Part shown: positions 56,151-64,000 of the stretch, one piece after another
Position numbering within the stretch: the first letter of the stretch is position 1
How the letters are laid out: the number at the start of each line of letters is the position of its first letter
Origin: Lumbricus rubellus
Lineage: Eukaryota > Annelida > Clitellata > Crassiclitellata > Lumbricidae
Assembly (NCBI GenBank): GCA_945859605.1
Contig: OX243814.1
Span: 36,350,024-36,414,023 of the forward strand
Reading direction: 5' to 3'
DNA length: 64,000 bases
Notes under the pieces: generated by a model
The model's database searches: none
What the model was told of the DNA's origin: nothing
The model's input: the letters and a program-made list of their open reading frames with translations, nothing else
Made by a program: the position numbers and the translations under genes

Positions 56151-57224
56151 TTAAGGTCGTAAGAATACTGCCGAAAAGTCTCTAGCTAATATATTTAGTG
56201 CGATGTGCGAATAAGCGAATATCTCGAGAAAATCGGTATTGGTTACGAAAATTATGCAACTACCGGTTGAATTGTTAAACGCAGCTCCCGTTCCCCCTCC
56301 GCCCGCAATTTGCATGTAATTCGCCCCATTTCTATACAGGTAGACGTTACCAGGAGCGGTACTACTGTTACCAAATTCTATGTACGTCGAAACGAAATAG
56401 TATCCGGCTTTACCGGGAGTGAAACGGGTCAGTCCCGCACTTATGACACCATCGGTTTTGAATCTTACACTATCGAAAGTAACTCTTGTGTGAGTTTTAG
56501 CGATTAAGAATTGCCAAGTTAAAGAATGAATGCTAAGCGCGGGACCGATTGAGATAGAATCTACATACTGCTTCGTAGCTGCATCGCTGGCGTTGTTGGG
56601 TTCGTGTAGTCCTGTAATGTAAGCATCATGCATAAAGATGGACTTATACACATTTATTTTAGACGGAGGAGTGCCATCGAGTGACTTAACCATCTCTAAC
56701 ATGATTTCATTGTTTATTCTAAAACGAAATCCATCCATCGATTGTAATGTAATAGGATTGTGTAACGAACATTGTAGTTTATTTCGTATACTACCTAAGA
56801 AAATAGTGAATTCTTTATTTTCTCCTCTCAAGTCCTTACAACCCATTGAACGCAGACGATCGGAGCCAACGTTTAAGATTAGATCACCAGTCATGGTATC
56901 ACCAGTTTTAGACACCTTCAATGTAACTTGTTCATCAACGTATTTCTTATTCGTCAAATGATTATCGTTGGACGGAGAATCGTCGTGATTCGTTATCAAA
57001 TCAATGGCTTGACCCCAACTTAAGGCCTCATCCATTCCTGCTGTCAAAGGCTTCGTTGTGGGCAGTCCTTTAATTTTGTGACCACCCATTTTTAGATTTC
57101 CAGTCGCCGGATTTACCCCATCCAATCGGAGGAAACTGGCATTTATTTGACTAAGAGTAACACCTCCAGCGATTACTCTTTGTGATGAACCAACATCGGT
57201 GTGGCCGAATTTATCGACGGGCAT
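56151..57224 (-). CDS. Fibre-like protein 1 with C1q-like head (357 aa)
   Basis: Residues 1-225 form a stalk: MPVDKFGHT, GNLKMGGHKIKGLP (45-54 region), TNKKYVD (91-97), GDTMTGDLILNVGSDRLRS, and DAATKQYVD (214-222). Such KI.(N/G)L(P/A) and DAATKxYVD units are typical of phage tail-fibre shafts. Residues about 229-357 resemble a C1q/TNF-type jelly roll (RFTPGKAGYYFVSTYIEF, then NVYLYRNGA), a likely trimeric receptor-binding head. It is paralogous to the next upstream gene, 31 bp away, and the two share a 138-bp stretch with a single mismatch. Function is inferred from architecture; no experimental counterpart is known to me. Confidence 0.75.
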   Translation of the reverse strand: MPVDKFGHTDVGSSQRVIAGGVTLSQINASFLRLDGVNPATGNLKMGGHKIKGLPTTKPLTAGMDEALSWGQAIDLITNHDDSPSNDNHLTNKKYVDEQVTLKVSKTGDTMTGDLILNVGSDRLRSMGCKDLRGENKEFTIFLGSIRNKLQCSLHNPITLQSMDGFRFRINNEIMLEMVKSLDGTPPSKINVYKSIFMHDAYITGLHEPNNASDAATKQYVDSISIGPALSIHSLTWQFLIAKTHTRVTFDSVRFKTDGVISAGLTRFTPGKAGYYFVSTYIEFGNSSTAPGNVYLYRNGANYMQIAGGGGTGAAFNNSTGSCIIFVTNTDFLEIFAYSHIALNILARDFSAVFLRP

Positions 57225-57228
57225 TTCT

Positions 57229-57240
57229 CATATATAATAA
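57229..57240 (-). promoter_or_regulatory. TTATTATATATG motif before fibre gene 1
   Basis: Lies 5 bases before the ATG. Nearly the same TTATTATATAT precedes fibre gene 2, and ACTTATATATT precedes the SAP gene; it is not seen before the polymerase. Possible shared late-type promoter; inference only. Confidence 0.4.
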
Positions 57241-57255
57241 ATTTTTTAATGCAGA

Positions 57256-58359
57256 TTAGTCATCGTATACATATAATTGCATTATCTGAATCCCTCGTGG
57301 AAGAAAATCATCCACTTGCGTTGATGTAACTCTGTAATATTGATACGCACCCGTAGGTGTAATAATATTACAAAATCTCGGAACAGCCTCTGAAGTAGTT
57401 GAAGAAGGGTATATGGGTAATGATGTAAACACTACTCCATCATTGCTAGCGTCGAAATCGAAATAAGCTAGAGATACGGTTTTCATCGCAATTCTCCAAA
57501 TTTTAACTGGCTCAGGACATTTAATTTGTAACCAAGCCATATCTTCACCTGAAACCCAAGCTGCTTTCACATCATCGGTGAGATTAGTGAAAGCATGGTA
57601 GGCTTTGCTTCCGGAAGAACAAGAACCAGCGCTAGCAACGAATCCTGTTACACTTACATCATCTTCCAAGGGAGGAATATACCCAACACGACACTTTTTC
57701 AGAGATTTATCGACGTAATTCTTTGTAGCAGCATCTTGAGCTGAAAGAGGATCGCTTAAATCGTTGATATTATTACTATTCATTAGGATATTTTGATAAA
57801 CGTCGATTTTACGATCGTTAGACGCTCTACCGATTCTCATTATATTTTCTACACCTATTTTGCATAGAAATCCATCCGTCGATTGTAATGTAATAGGATT
57901 GTTTAACGAACATTGTAGTTTATTTCGTATACTACCTAAGAAAATAGTGAATTCTTTATTTTCTCCTCTCAAGTCCTTACAACCCATTGAACGCAGACGA
58001 TCGGAGCCAACGTTTAAGAACAAGTCGCCAGCCATTGTATCACCAGTCTTAGACACCTTCGATGCATCAACGTATTTCTTATTCGTCAAATGATTATCGT
58101 TGGACGGAGAGTCATCGTGATTCGTTATCAAATCAATAGCTTGTCCCCTACTTAAAGCTTCATCCATTCCTGCTGTCGAAGTATTCGTTACTGGGAGACC
58201 TTTTATCACATGTCCATTCATTTTTAAATTTCCAGTCGGCAGATTTGCTCCATCACATCGAAGAAAATTAGCATTTATTTGACTAAGAGTTACACCTCCA
58301 GCGATTACTCTTCGTGATGTTCCTCCAGCAGCGGTGTGACCGAATTTATCGACAGGCAT
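57256..58359 (-). CDS. Fibre-like protein 2 with discoidin-like head (367 aa)
   Basis: The stalk (residues 1-220) is paralogous to fibre 1: MPVDKFGHT, GNLKMNGHVIKGLP, TNKKYVD (92-98), GDTMAGDLFLNVGSDRLRS, DAATKNYVD (209-217). The head (about 222-367) is unrelated to that of fibre 1 and resembles an F5/8-type-C (galactose-binding, discoidin) fold: KAYHAFTN, then DMAWLQIKCPEPVKIWRI, FDFDASNDGVVFTSL and YQYYRVT. Two stalk-sharing fibres with different heads suggest two receptor specificities. The fold call is by motif impression and needs a structure prediction. Confidence 0.75.
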   Translation of the reverse strand: MPVDKFGHTAAGGTSRRVIAGGVTLSQINANFLRCDGANLPTGNLKMNGHVIKGLPVTNTSTAGMDEALSRGQAIDLITNHDDSPSNDNHLTNKKYVDASKVSKTGDTMAGDLFLNVGSDRLRSMGCKDLRGENKEFTIFLGSIRNKLQCSLNNPITLQSTDGFLCKIGVENIMRIGRASNDRKIDVYQNILMNSNNINDLSDPLSAQDAATKNYVDKSLKKCRVGYIPPLEDDVSVTGFVASAGSCSSGSKAYHAFTNLTDDVKAAWVSGEDMAWLQIKCPEPVKIWRIAMKTVSLAYFDFDASNDGVVFTSLPIYPSSTTSEAVPRFCNIITPTGAYQYYRVTSTQVDDFLPRGIQIMQLYVYDD

Positions 58360-58388
58360 TATATATATATATTTATATATAATAATTT
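58360..58388 (-). promoter_or_regulatory. TATA-rich spacer before fibre gene 2
   Basis: An almost pure AT stretch (TTATTATATATAAATATATA) directly before the ATG, sharing TTATTATATAT with the fibre 1 spacer. Confidence 0.4.
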
Positions 58389-58811
58389 TTAATGCAAGCC
58401 GTTTATAACTTCTTGGAAATTCATTCCATCACCCACCATCTTCGTCACATACAGACACAAATGACCACAAAATACTTCGTTATCGGGTTGTATTCGCTCA
58501 CTGTTATATAACACTGGACGGCGTAAATACTTTATCAGTTCCAGAGGGGGAGGAAGGCCGTAACTATCGAAATATATTTTCTCATTACCGCTCTTTAAGA
58601 AAGCGCACCAGTGCGAGCCTGTCCCATTAGAACCATCTAGATTCAATATCCCACACTCATTCCGTCCAGGTTTCTTCGGCAGCTCGTCTCTGAGAAATAC
58701 TCCTCTAAAATTATTGATGTTTAGTTTCTTAGCCGCTTCGATTAGATCCACATTCGATAAAGCAATATTCGGTAGCACTACTCCACAAACATCGATTTGT
58801 TTGACGCTCAT
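58389..58811 (-). CDS. PRO: Adenain-like cysteine protease (140 aa)
   Basis: Maturation protease of the Polinton/adintovirus type (clan CE, related to adenovirus protease and Ulp1). The catalytic set is visible in the expected order: His67 (SHWCAF), Asp82 (YFDSYG), Gln108 (ERIQPDN) and Cys115 (FCGHLC). Length is short, as usual for the family. It lies 16 bp after the polymerase gene and 29 bp before fibre 2. It should cut capsid precursors during particle assembly. It looks intact. Confidence 0.88.
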   Translation of the reverse strand: MSVKQIDVCGVVLPNIALSNVDLIEAAKKLNINNFRGVFLRDELPKKPGRNECGILNLDGSNGTGSHWCAFLKSGNEKIYFDSYGLPPPLELIKYLRRPVLYNSERIQPDNEVFCGHLCLYVTKMVGDGMNFQEVINGLH

Positions 58812-58827
58812 TTATTTAATATAAACA

Positions 58828-60813
58828 TTAATTAAAAATTTTCAACGAGTAGTGACCATATGCCAAAGTATGAATTCCATCCTCCATTATTACCCGTTTA
58901 TCGTCGTCTGCAGATAATGCAACTTTATTAATTTCTTCTGTATAAATATCGTGATGATAAGATCTAATAACATTCATCGTTCGTTGTTGTTCTTTTTTAG
59001 TAAATAAACAGTCTTTATAATCTTCGTGAGTAATAGTTTTCTGGACAACATTCTTCTTAATACCTTTACATTTCTTGTGCTCATCTCCAGCAGCCATCTT
59101 ATAAGAATACAACTTTGCTCTGAGTCCAATAAATTCTTTTATCTGTTTCCCACTAGCTTCATCCTTGAACATTCCAATAACTTTTTTATTTACTCCAACC
59201 TCAATACCAGATGGATGATCTCTCGGGTATTCACTCGTGTCGAATCGAGTCTTAATATCGCCTGCGATATCTGAGTAAAAGTCTTCAGTTTTAATTTCGT
59301 ATGTCAAAGAATCTGTATCGGTAAATAATAATTTAGCTCTATTTCCGTATTTATCCTTGATGTAATTGTAATGAAATTCATACATCAACGTTTTGCTCAA
59401 GTCTAATATACACATGCCAAGATATATAGGTTTATTATAGTACAATTTAGTTTTTTTCATGTGAACGGCTATTAGATTTTCATCGAAAATAGTACATCTC
59501 TCATAATTAGGTTTAGCGGCTAGTTCAATAGCCCTCTCCTCTTGACACACTAACTCTACATCAACACGAGTTTCAATGTTCTCACAAGTTTTTCCAAAGA
59601 CACTGTTATTCATTAACTTGAAAAAGTCTTTCTCAAAGTCATTAGTAGCTTTCGTTCTAAGAGCTGTATTTAAATCGATATACTTTTTCAACCAATCACT
59701 TTCTTCGAATAGTACACCTCTATGCACTTTTGTTATTTTCAAACCCAAGCTCTCATACAGCTTCAGATTGTTGTAATGCAGCACATACTTCTTTTTATGG
59801 TTTAAGTTTGGAATTAACTTTTTGACTTTGTTAATCTCAATGCTTTCGGGGGCTAACGGAAAATCGTTATGCAGGTCGTGTAACTCTTTAGGATATTCCA
59901 AATCAACTTCCAATATGCATGGAATACTTCTCCAATTATTTAATTCATCTTCGTTCATCCATTTGAACCCGTGAGTAGGTAAATTTTTGATCATAGCCCA
60001 TCCATATAGATTATTCGCATCCAGGTAAGTAATAAATGTAGAATTTTCGTTACTATTGAAATCGCTCATATATTTATTATTCGCTTTCCCGTAACGATTT
60101 GATATTGTGCTCACTCCTCCTCTCATCCCTTGCCTAAGCATCAGAATCATATCATAATCATTCAATAACTCCAATTTCACGCCTGTCAATTTTAAAGCGG
60201 CATCCCAGGCTAAACCAGGAGATGTAAAATACCATGCAGGGTCAAGCGTATAGTTCTTCATACACACATCTCTAAAGTTTTCGAAAACATCGGCAAGTAA
60301 CAGAACATCCGAAACGTTGTATAAATCGTGATATTCTCTGAATGTTTTGCATCCAAATTCCTTCCATACCGTTTTTGCATGCTCGTAGTCTTCATCGCTA
60401 ATATTCGAATCATTTAGCTTAGAATAGAATGCGGATTTTGGTGGTAGTTCGGTTTCATTAAAGGTAGTAAATGAATCGACGTAGTCATAAGGATATATGC
60501 CTTTTCTCAGCAAAAGATCGAGCTTCTTTCCAGTATATCGTTTCCCAATATTTTTACACTGGTCTTTGCTTAGGTTCCTCGATAAAGCATCAAGACTAGA
60601 AGCCATAAATTTAAAACTGTCGATAAAGCGCAATTCGCGCTTGACGGTAATCTCTTTTCCCTCTTTATTTACAAACTTATCAACAACGACCTCTCTGCTA
60701 AAAGATATATACTTTTCCTCGTTATTAGGTATGCAATTAATTTTCTCTCCATTATTACCTCTCAGTTTCTTAATGAACAGATGACAATCGTACCCGGAAA
60801 GATTATGAAACAC
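58828..60813 (-). pseudogene. pPolB: Protein-primed DNA polymerase B, C-terminal part (exonuclease II-III and polymerase; about 661 aa)
   Basis: Family B signatures in order: Exo II (FHNLSGYD near residue 2), Exo III (YNVSDVLLLADVFE near 165), polymerase motif A (YLDANNLYGWAM), motif B (MNNSVFGKTCENI), and motif C (FTDTDSLTYE). All catalytic acidic residues are present. The frame begins with GTG at 60813, overlapping the TAG of the upstream frame, but in intact relatives these two frames form one protein. A one-base shift therefore splits the gene; translation re-start at this point is unlikely but cannot be ruled out. Confidence 0.85.
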
Positions 60814-62495
60814 TACAGGAAAATCTTGGGGACTTTATAGTTTACATTACAAATGTTATGAGCAGCCCCTCTAAATTTACCGCTAAGATGACAGTGATCT
60901 CTCACTCGGTCTTCGCCCAACGGTTTTTCACAGATATGGCATATAGTAGCTCCATCAAAACACTTCTTGTCCTCTTCTGTAAATATCATCTTCTTAGGGA
61001 ATTTAAATTGATTATATATTTGTTTTATATTCTCTTCTAGTTTATCTACAAATATTTGACCAACATCATCATCTTCGCTTTCAGCCGTAAACGTCACAGG
61101 ATCTTGAGAATATACACTATCGTCGAAACATTTTATGTGGTAACAAAAGGAGCTAGGAATATGCTTTTGATATTTATTAGTGTACGACAACTCTGGATTT
61201 GGTTGGCATGTATCGATCGGTTTTACAAAAGACTCAAAATCTGCGTAGACTATAAACGGAACCCTCATAGAATTGTTATAATTTTTAAAACTTAACATAG
61301 TTCCTGGTTCTGGCATTTCTATTTTTTGTGCGTTATGGTGTTTGCAGTACTCATCATGGTTGTTAAGCGCTTCTGTCGTTGTGAAACCATTCATACACCT
61401 TTTACAATAGTGCGCTGAATAATGCGAATTTGCTGTTCGGAACGTCATCAATCGGTTAAAATTCTTTATCCAGCAATAATGTTTTTTTTCTCCATCAGAT
61501 ATAAGCAAAAGATCTACACAAATATCGCTTTCACAGTTAGACAGATAAAGCGGATAGACATGTTTTTCGTAACCAAATATATTAACACTAATATTATTAT
61601 TTCTCTCAAATTTACCTATCACATTAGCATGAGTCGCTACCGGAAACTCAATACCACTCCAATTAAGTTTTTTCGATTGTTCTTTCAAAGCTTTCGTTAT
61701 TTTTTCCGGATTTTTTACAACCGGATTCAAAGCTCTAGTGATACACCATTTGAAACATTCTTCGTCGTCGTTTTTCATGTTTATAATAGCCTTTTTATTA
61801 GCTAAGAAGCTGGGAAGTGGAATGTAAGAACTACCTCTTAAGGGGGTATATTTTACCGTATTTATATCTAATTTTACAACAGCTTTAAATCTCCAATTAC
61901 TTCCTTGCATCTGAAAACTAGCAATAGACTCCATGATTTTATCCTTCTTTCTGCTGTATATTTCATTCAAGTCGGTTGCTTCTAAAATAACTTCTGCCCT
62001 GGAAACGAATGGTATATCCTCAGAATTAACTATTCCCGATTTCATATCTACTCGTTCCATATTACAAGTAAGAACTAAATTAGTCTTTGTCTGGCGATTA
62101 CTCGACAACAGATTAACTACCTGCGGTCTGACGAAATCAAGAAACGACGAGGCGTCCATTCCATTAGTTCCATCTATTCTATATTGCTTGGTGAATCCTT
62201 TAATAGCCGACGCCGTTTCTCTATTTTTAATTTTTTCAAATATCCTAGAAACAGTTGACTTCAATGATTCTAGTTTTTCATTAACCTCTGCTTGTTCGGG
62301 CACATAACTAAGTAGCCAATCCGCAAAATCATTTATTTTAGCTCTAACCCTATTTTTGTATTTTCTCTTAGGCGCTACTGGTTTGTATTTACCAGGTGTG
62401 GGTGTAAGCGTAGGAATCTTAATGTCAGGAACCGGCGAGTCGAGCAAGTGTTCAACATGGTTCATGTTTCTTAAACTACTTTTCTTTAAATCCAT
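60813..62495 (-). pseudogene. pPolB: Protein-primed DNA polymerase B, N-terminal part (about 560 aa)
   Basis: The N-terminal region is typical of animal Polinton/adintovirus polymerases: DFADWLLSYVPEQAE, AIKGFTKQYRIDG, GSSYIPLPSFLANKKAIINM, CFKWCITRALNPV. Then follow a zinc-finger-like segment (HYCKRCMNGFTTTEALNNH), the Exo I motif DFE in VPFIVYADFESF, and a second Cys/His cluster (CHICEKPLGEDRVRDHCH). The frame stops right after NYKVPK. Start chosen at ATG 62495 after an AT-rich spacer. Confidence 0.83.
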
Positions 62496-62577
62496 TTTAT
62501 CTTACCACGCAAAAATATTAAAACATTAGCTGTGAGATCGAAGATCCACTTATCGAACACTTTAATTGCATATCATT

Positions 62578-62907
62578 CTATCTCTCATACACTTTAATTT
62601 CATATCTATCTCTCCAGACATTTCCGTTATGATAAGCTATTATGCCAGCACTCTGACCGTACGCCTTAGCAGCTTTATACATCGATGGATACGAGGTAAC
62701 AACGCCAGTCTCTCGATCTATAATATCTACTCTTCTCGGTTGTTTCCTGATACTACCCAGCGTGTCATGTCGATATGACACAGACTTGTAGTCCGTCGGA
62801 AGAATATTCTTTTCAATCAATACAGCTATCATTTGAGGTTTGTTGAGATGCGAAGTGCCTGTAACATTGTTATGCTTGGCCAACATTCTAAGCTCTGGTA
62901 GCTTCAT
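62578..62907 (-). CDS. Small SAP-domain protein with NUMOD-like C-terminus (109 aa)
   Basis: Residues about 3-33 (LPELRMLAKHNNVTGTSH, then LNKPQMIAVLIEKN) fit a SAP-type helix-extension-helix DNA-binding fold. Residues about 58-107 (VDIIDRETGVVTSYPSMYKA, AKAYGQS, WRDRYEIKVYE) resemble NUMOD1-type modules that accompany homing endonucleases, without a nuclease domain here. It lies 16 bp from the capsid gene and 82 bp from the polymerase. Role unknown; DNA binding during packaging or replication is an inference. Confidence 0.65.
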   Translation of the reverse strand: MKLPELRMLAKHNNVTGTSHLNKPQMIAVLIEKNILPTDYKSVSYRHDTLGSIRKQPRRVDIIDRETGVVTSYPSMYKAAKAYGQSAGIIAYHNGNVWRDRYEIKVYER

Positions 62908-62919
62908 AATATATAAGTA
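62908..62919 (-). promoter_or_regulatory. AT motif ACTTATATATT before the SAP gene
   Basis: Directly before the ATG, similar to the fibre gene motifs. Confidence 0.35.
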
Positions 62920-62923
62920 TTCT

Positions 62924-64000
62924 TTAAATCAATTTTCCATACACAACACTCATTTTCTGCCCATCCGATTGGAACTGCAGCAACCTATCTGAAATTACGA
63001 CAGCATACGCTTCTGTGTCGGCTGGCACTGCTGCATTGAAAAGAGCCTTAATCTGAATATCAACGACTGACGATTTCAAACGCTCGGATTGTTTGCTTAC
63101 ATCGAACACGAACAACGGGTATAATTCTTTATAATCTACAGGTGTTATATTGCTTTGGGTAATCAACTTATCCATACCATAGAATTTTTGACTAAAGGAG
63201 GACGCGTATCTGTACGCTCTGGAGAATTGTTGATTAGGAAACGACAGGTTATGATCGACAGCTGGATATCTTTCTTGATTCATCATCACATATATGTTCT
63301 TGAGATCGCAGTGATTAAATAGCGACGGATTACTTTCCTGATTACCGCTACGGTCCGTCTGAAATCCTACGATGATATATCTAGGTTTCTCAGGTGATGT
63401 TTTTACGCTAAGACGCCAACTGAAACTTGTCGACTGAGGAACCGTTATTGTGTCGCATTGACGAGCTCTATACGCAACTGGCAACGTTAATTTTGATTCA
63501 ATCGTCTTATACAACTGCATTCGTTCCATATCGGAAGGAATAACGTGTGGAATAAACCATGAAATTTTGTTTATCGCAACTTTTCCAGCAGCTGCAGCGT
63601 TATCTCGGAATATTGCATCATCGTCGGCTTTACGAACTAATGTCAGCGTCTGTTTGAAGCCGTAAATAATCTTGTCGTAATCATCGCAAAACCCGAAAAT
63701 ATGCTTCAACGGAACAATAAAGCTGAACATTCCTTTAGTGTTTGGTTTGCGAATGAGAAAGCTTTGTCTAGTGGCAAATCCGGGGTTATCCGCAATAACA
63801 GCAGTCGCTCCAGTGTCTTTATACCACAGCTGATTTAAGCCTTGAGTCAGCTGAAAATCGTTTGGATACGTAAGTAAACCGAGCATCGTTGTAGCTTGAC
63901 CCGGATGAAATAGCGTTTCGATTTCTTGATTAGATAACTGATAGGATATTTGACTGAATAGATACATAAGCCCATTATTCGTAAGAGCGACTAAATCGGC
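62924..64000 (-). CDS. Probable jelly-roll capsid protein (partial, runs off the window)
   Basis: The frame is open to the window edge: before MYLFSQISYQLSN the residues ADLVALTNNGL are in frame, so the Met at 63967 is probably internal. Conserved-looking segments are ISWFIPHVIPSDMERMQLYK, TITVPQSTSFSWRLSV, SPEKPRYIIVGFQTDRSGNQ and FNHCDLKNIYVMMNQERYP. These match my memory of a protein family common beside polymerase B in animal Polinton-like insertions and thought to be a capsid jelly-roll protein. At least 358 residues are visible. Whether it is the major or a minor capsid protein is unsettled. Confidence 0.6.
   Translation of the reverse strand, partial: ADLVALTNNGLMYLFSQISYQLSNQEIETLFHPGQATTMLGLLTYPNDFQLTQGLNQLWYKDTGATAVIADNPGFATRQSFLIRKPNTKGMFSFIVPLKHIFGFCDDYDKIIYGFKQTLTLVRKADDDAIFRDNAAAAGKVAINKISWFIPHVIPSDMERMQLYKTIESKLTLPVAYRARQCDTITVPQSTSFSWRLSVKTSPEKPRYIIVGFQTDRSGNQESNPSLFNHCDLKNIYVMMNQERYPAVDHNLSFPNQQFSRAYRYASSFSQKFYGMDKLITQSNITPVDYKELYPLFVFDVSKQSERLKSSVVDIQIKALFNAAVPADTEAYAVVISDRLLQFQSDGQKMSVVYGKLI

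Larger units (their letters stand above)
56151..64000 (-). mobile_element. Polinton/adintovirus-like element, left part (continues beyond window)
   Basis: Seven minus-strand frames, nearly gap-free, encode a jelly-roll capsid candidate, a SAP protein, protein-primed DNA polymerase B (two frames), an adenain-like protease and two fibre-like proteins. The polymerase plus adenain-like protease pair is diagnostic for Polintons/Mavericks and adintoviruses. Integrase, FtsK-type ATPase and minor capsid genes are not in view. Dense coding and AT-rich promoter-like gaps contrast with the host DNA to the left. Confidence 0.88.

Noticed and set aside
60805..60830. Programmed -1 frameshift in the viral polymerase
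   Set aside because: No X-XXY-YYZ heptamer lies in the right register; a simple indel explains the split better.

Overview
The window is invertebrate nuclear DNA. It has multi-exon genes with GT-AG introns, long AT-rich non-coding stretches, microsatellites, tRNA-derived SINEs, LINE tails, several families of DNA transposons, LTR retrotransposons and part of an integrated Polinton/adintovirus-like element. The palindrome TAGGCCTA recurs constantly outside coding DNA. The phylum cannot be fixed from sequence alone; a marine arthropod (crustacean-like) or an echinoderm-like animal would both fit.

Layout. 1-5039: the 3' part of a Gmr1-like Ty3/Gypsy element (copy 1). 5040-15411: intergenic DNA with hAT, TA-flanked and TTAA-flanked MITEs, SINEs, a LINE tail and microsatellites. 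15412-54742: three tandem paralogous genes, all on the minus strand, at 15412-28938, 31516-42034 and 48621-54742. I assembled these from exons too small for ordinary ORF calling. Genes 1 and 2 give nine-exon models with identical intron phases, encoding about 434 and 435 residues: signal peptide, two farnesoic-acid-O-methyltransferase-like (FAMeT) domains joined by a linker that includes a 24-nt micro-exon, and a Cys-rich PAN/apple-like tail. Gene 3 has the same exons but a 7-bp insertion in its last exon and no visible first exon. A complete second Gmr1-like element (19429-25792, 5-bp target duplication GGTGC) sits antisense in intron 4 of gene 1.

The tandem paralogs act as natural 'before and after' pairs for transposon insertion. 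A TTAA-flanked MITE (33210-33996), an 8-bp-TSD hAT element (34501-35282), a 71-bp TTAA element (38852-38922) and a 9-bp-TSD Mutator-like element (51458-51895) are each present in one paralog and cleanly absent from the matching position of another. Between genes 2 and 3 lie a TA-flanked MITE with a 27-bp perfect internal hairpin, a Tc1 relic carrying a nested Mutator-like element, an internally deleted mariner and a LINE relic.

56151-64000: a minus-strand viral-type gene block. From the right edge it encodes a probable jelly-roll capsid protein (running off the window), a SAP-domain protein, a protein-primed family B DNA polymerase broken by one frameshift, an adenain-like cysteine protease, and two fibre-like proteins. 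The fibres share a stalk, carrying phage-fibre style DAATKxYVD motifs, but end in different heads (discoidin-like and C1q-like). Integrase, packaging ATPase and the right terminus would lie beyond the window. The first exon of gene 3 may also lie beyond it, which would place the element inside intron 1.

The two Gmr1-like copies are nearly identical but carry complementary damage: copy 1 keeps RT and RNase H but lost part of integrase and has one stop codon; copy 2 keeps Gag, protease and integrase but lost most of RT. Neither looks autonomous.
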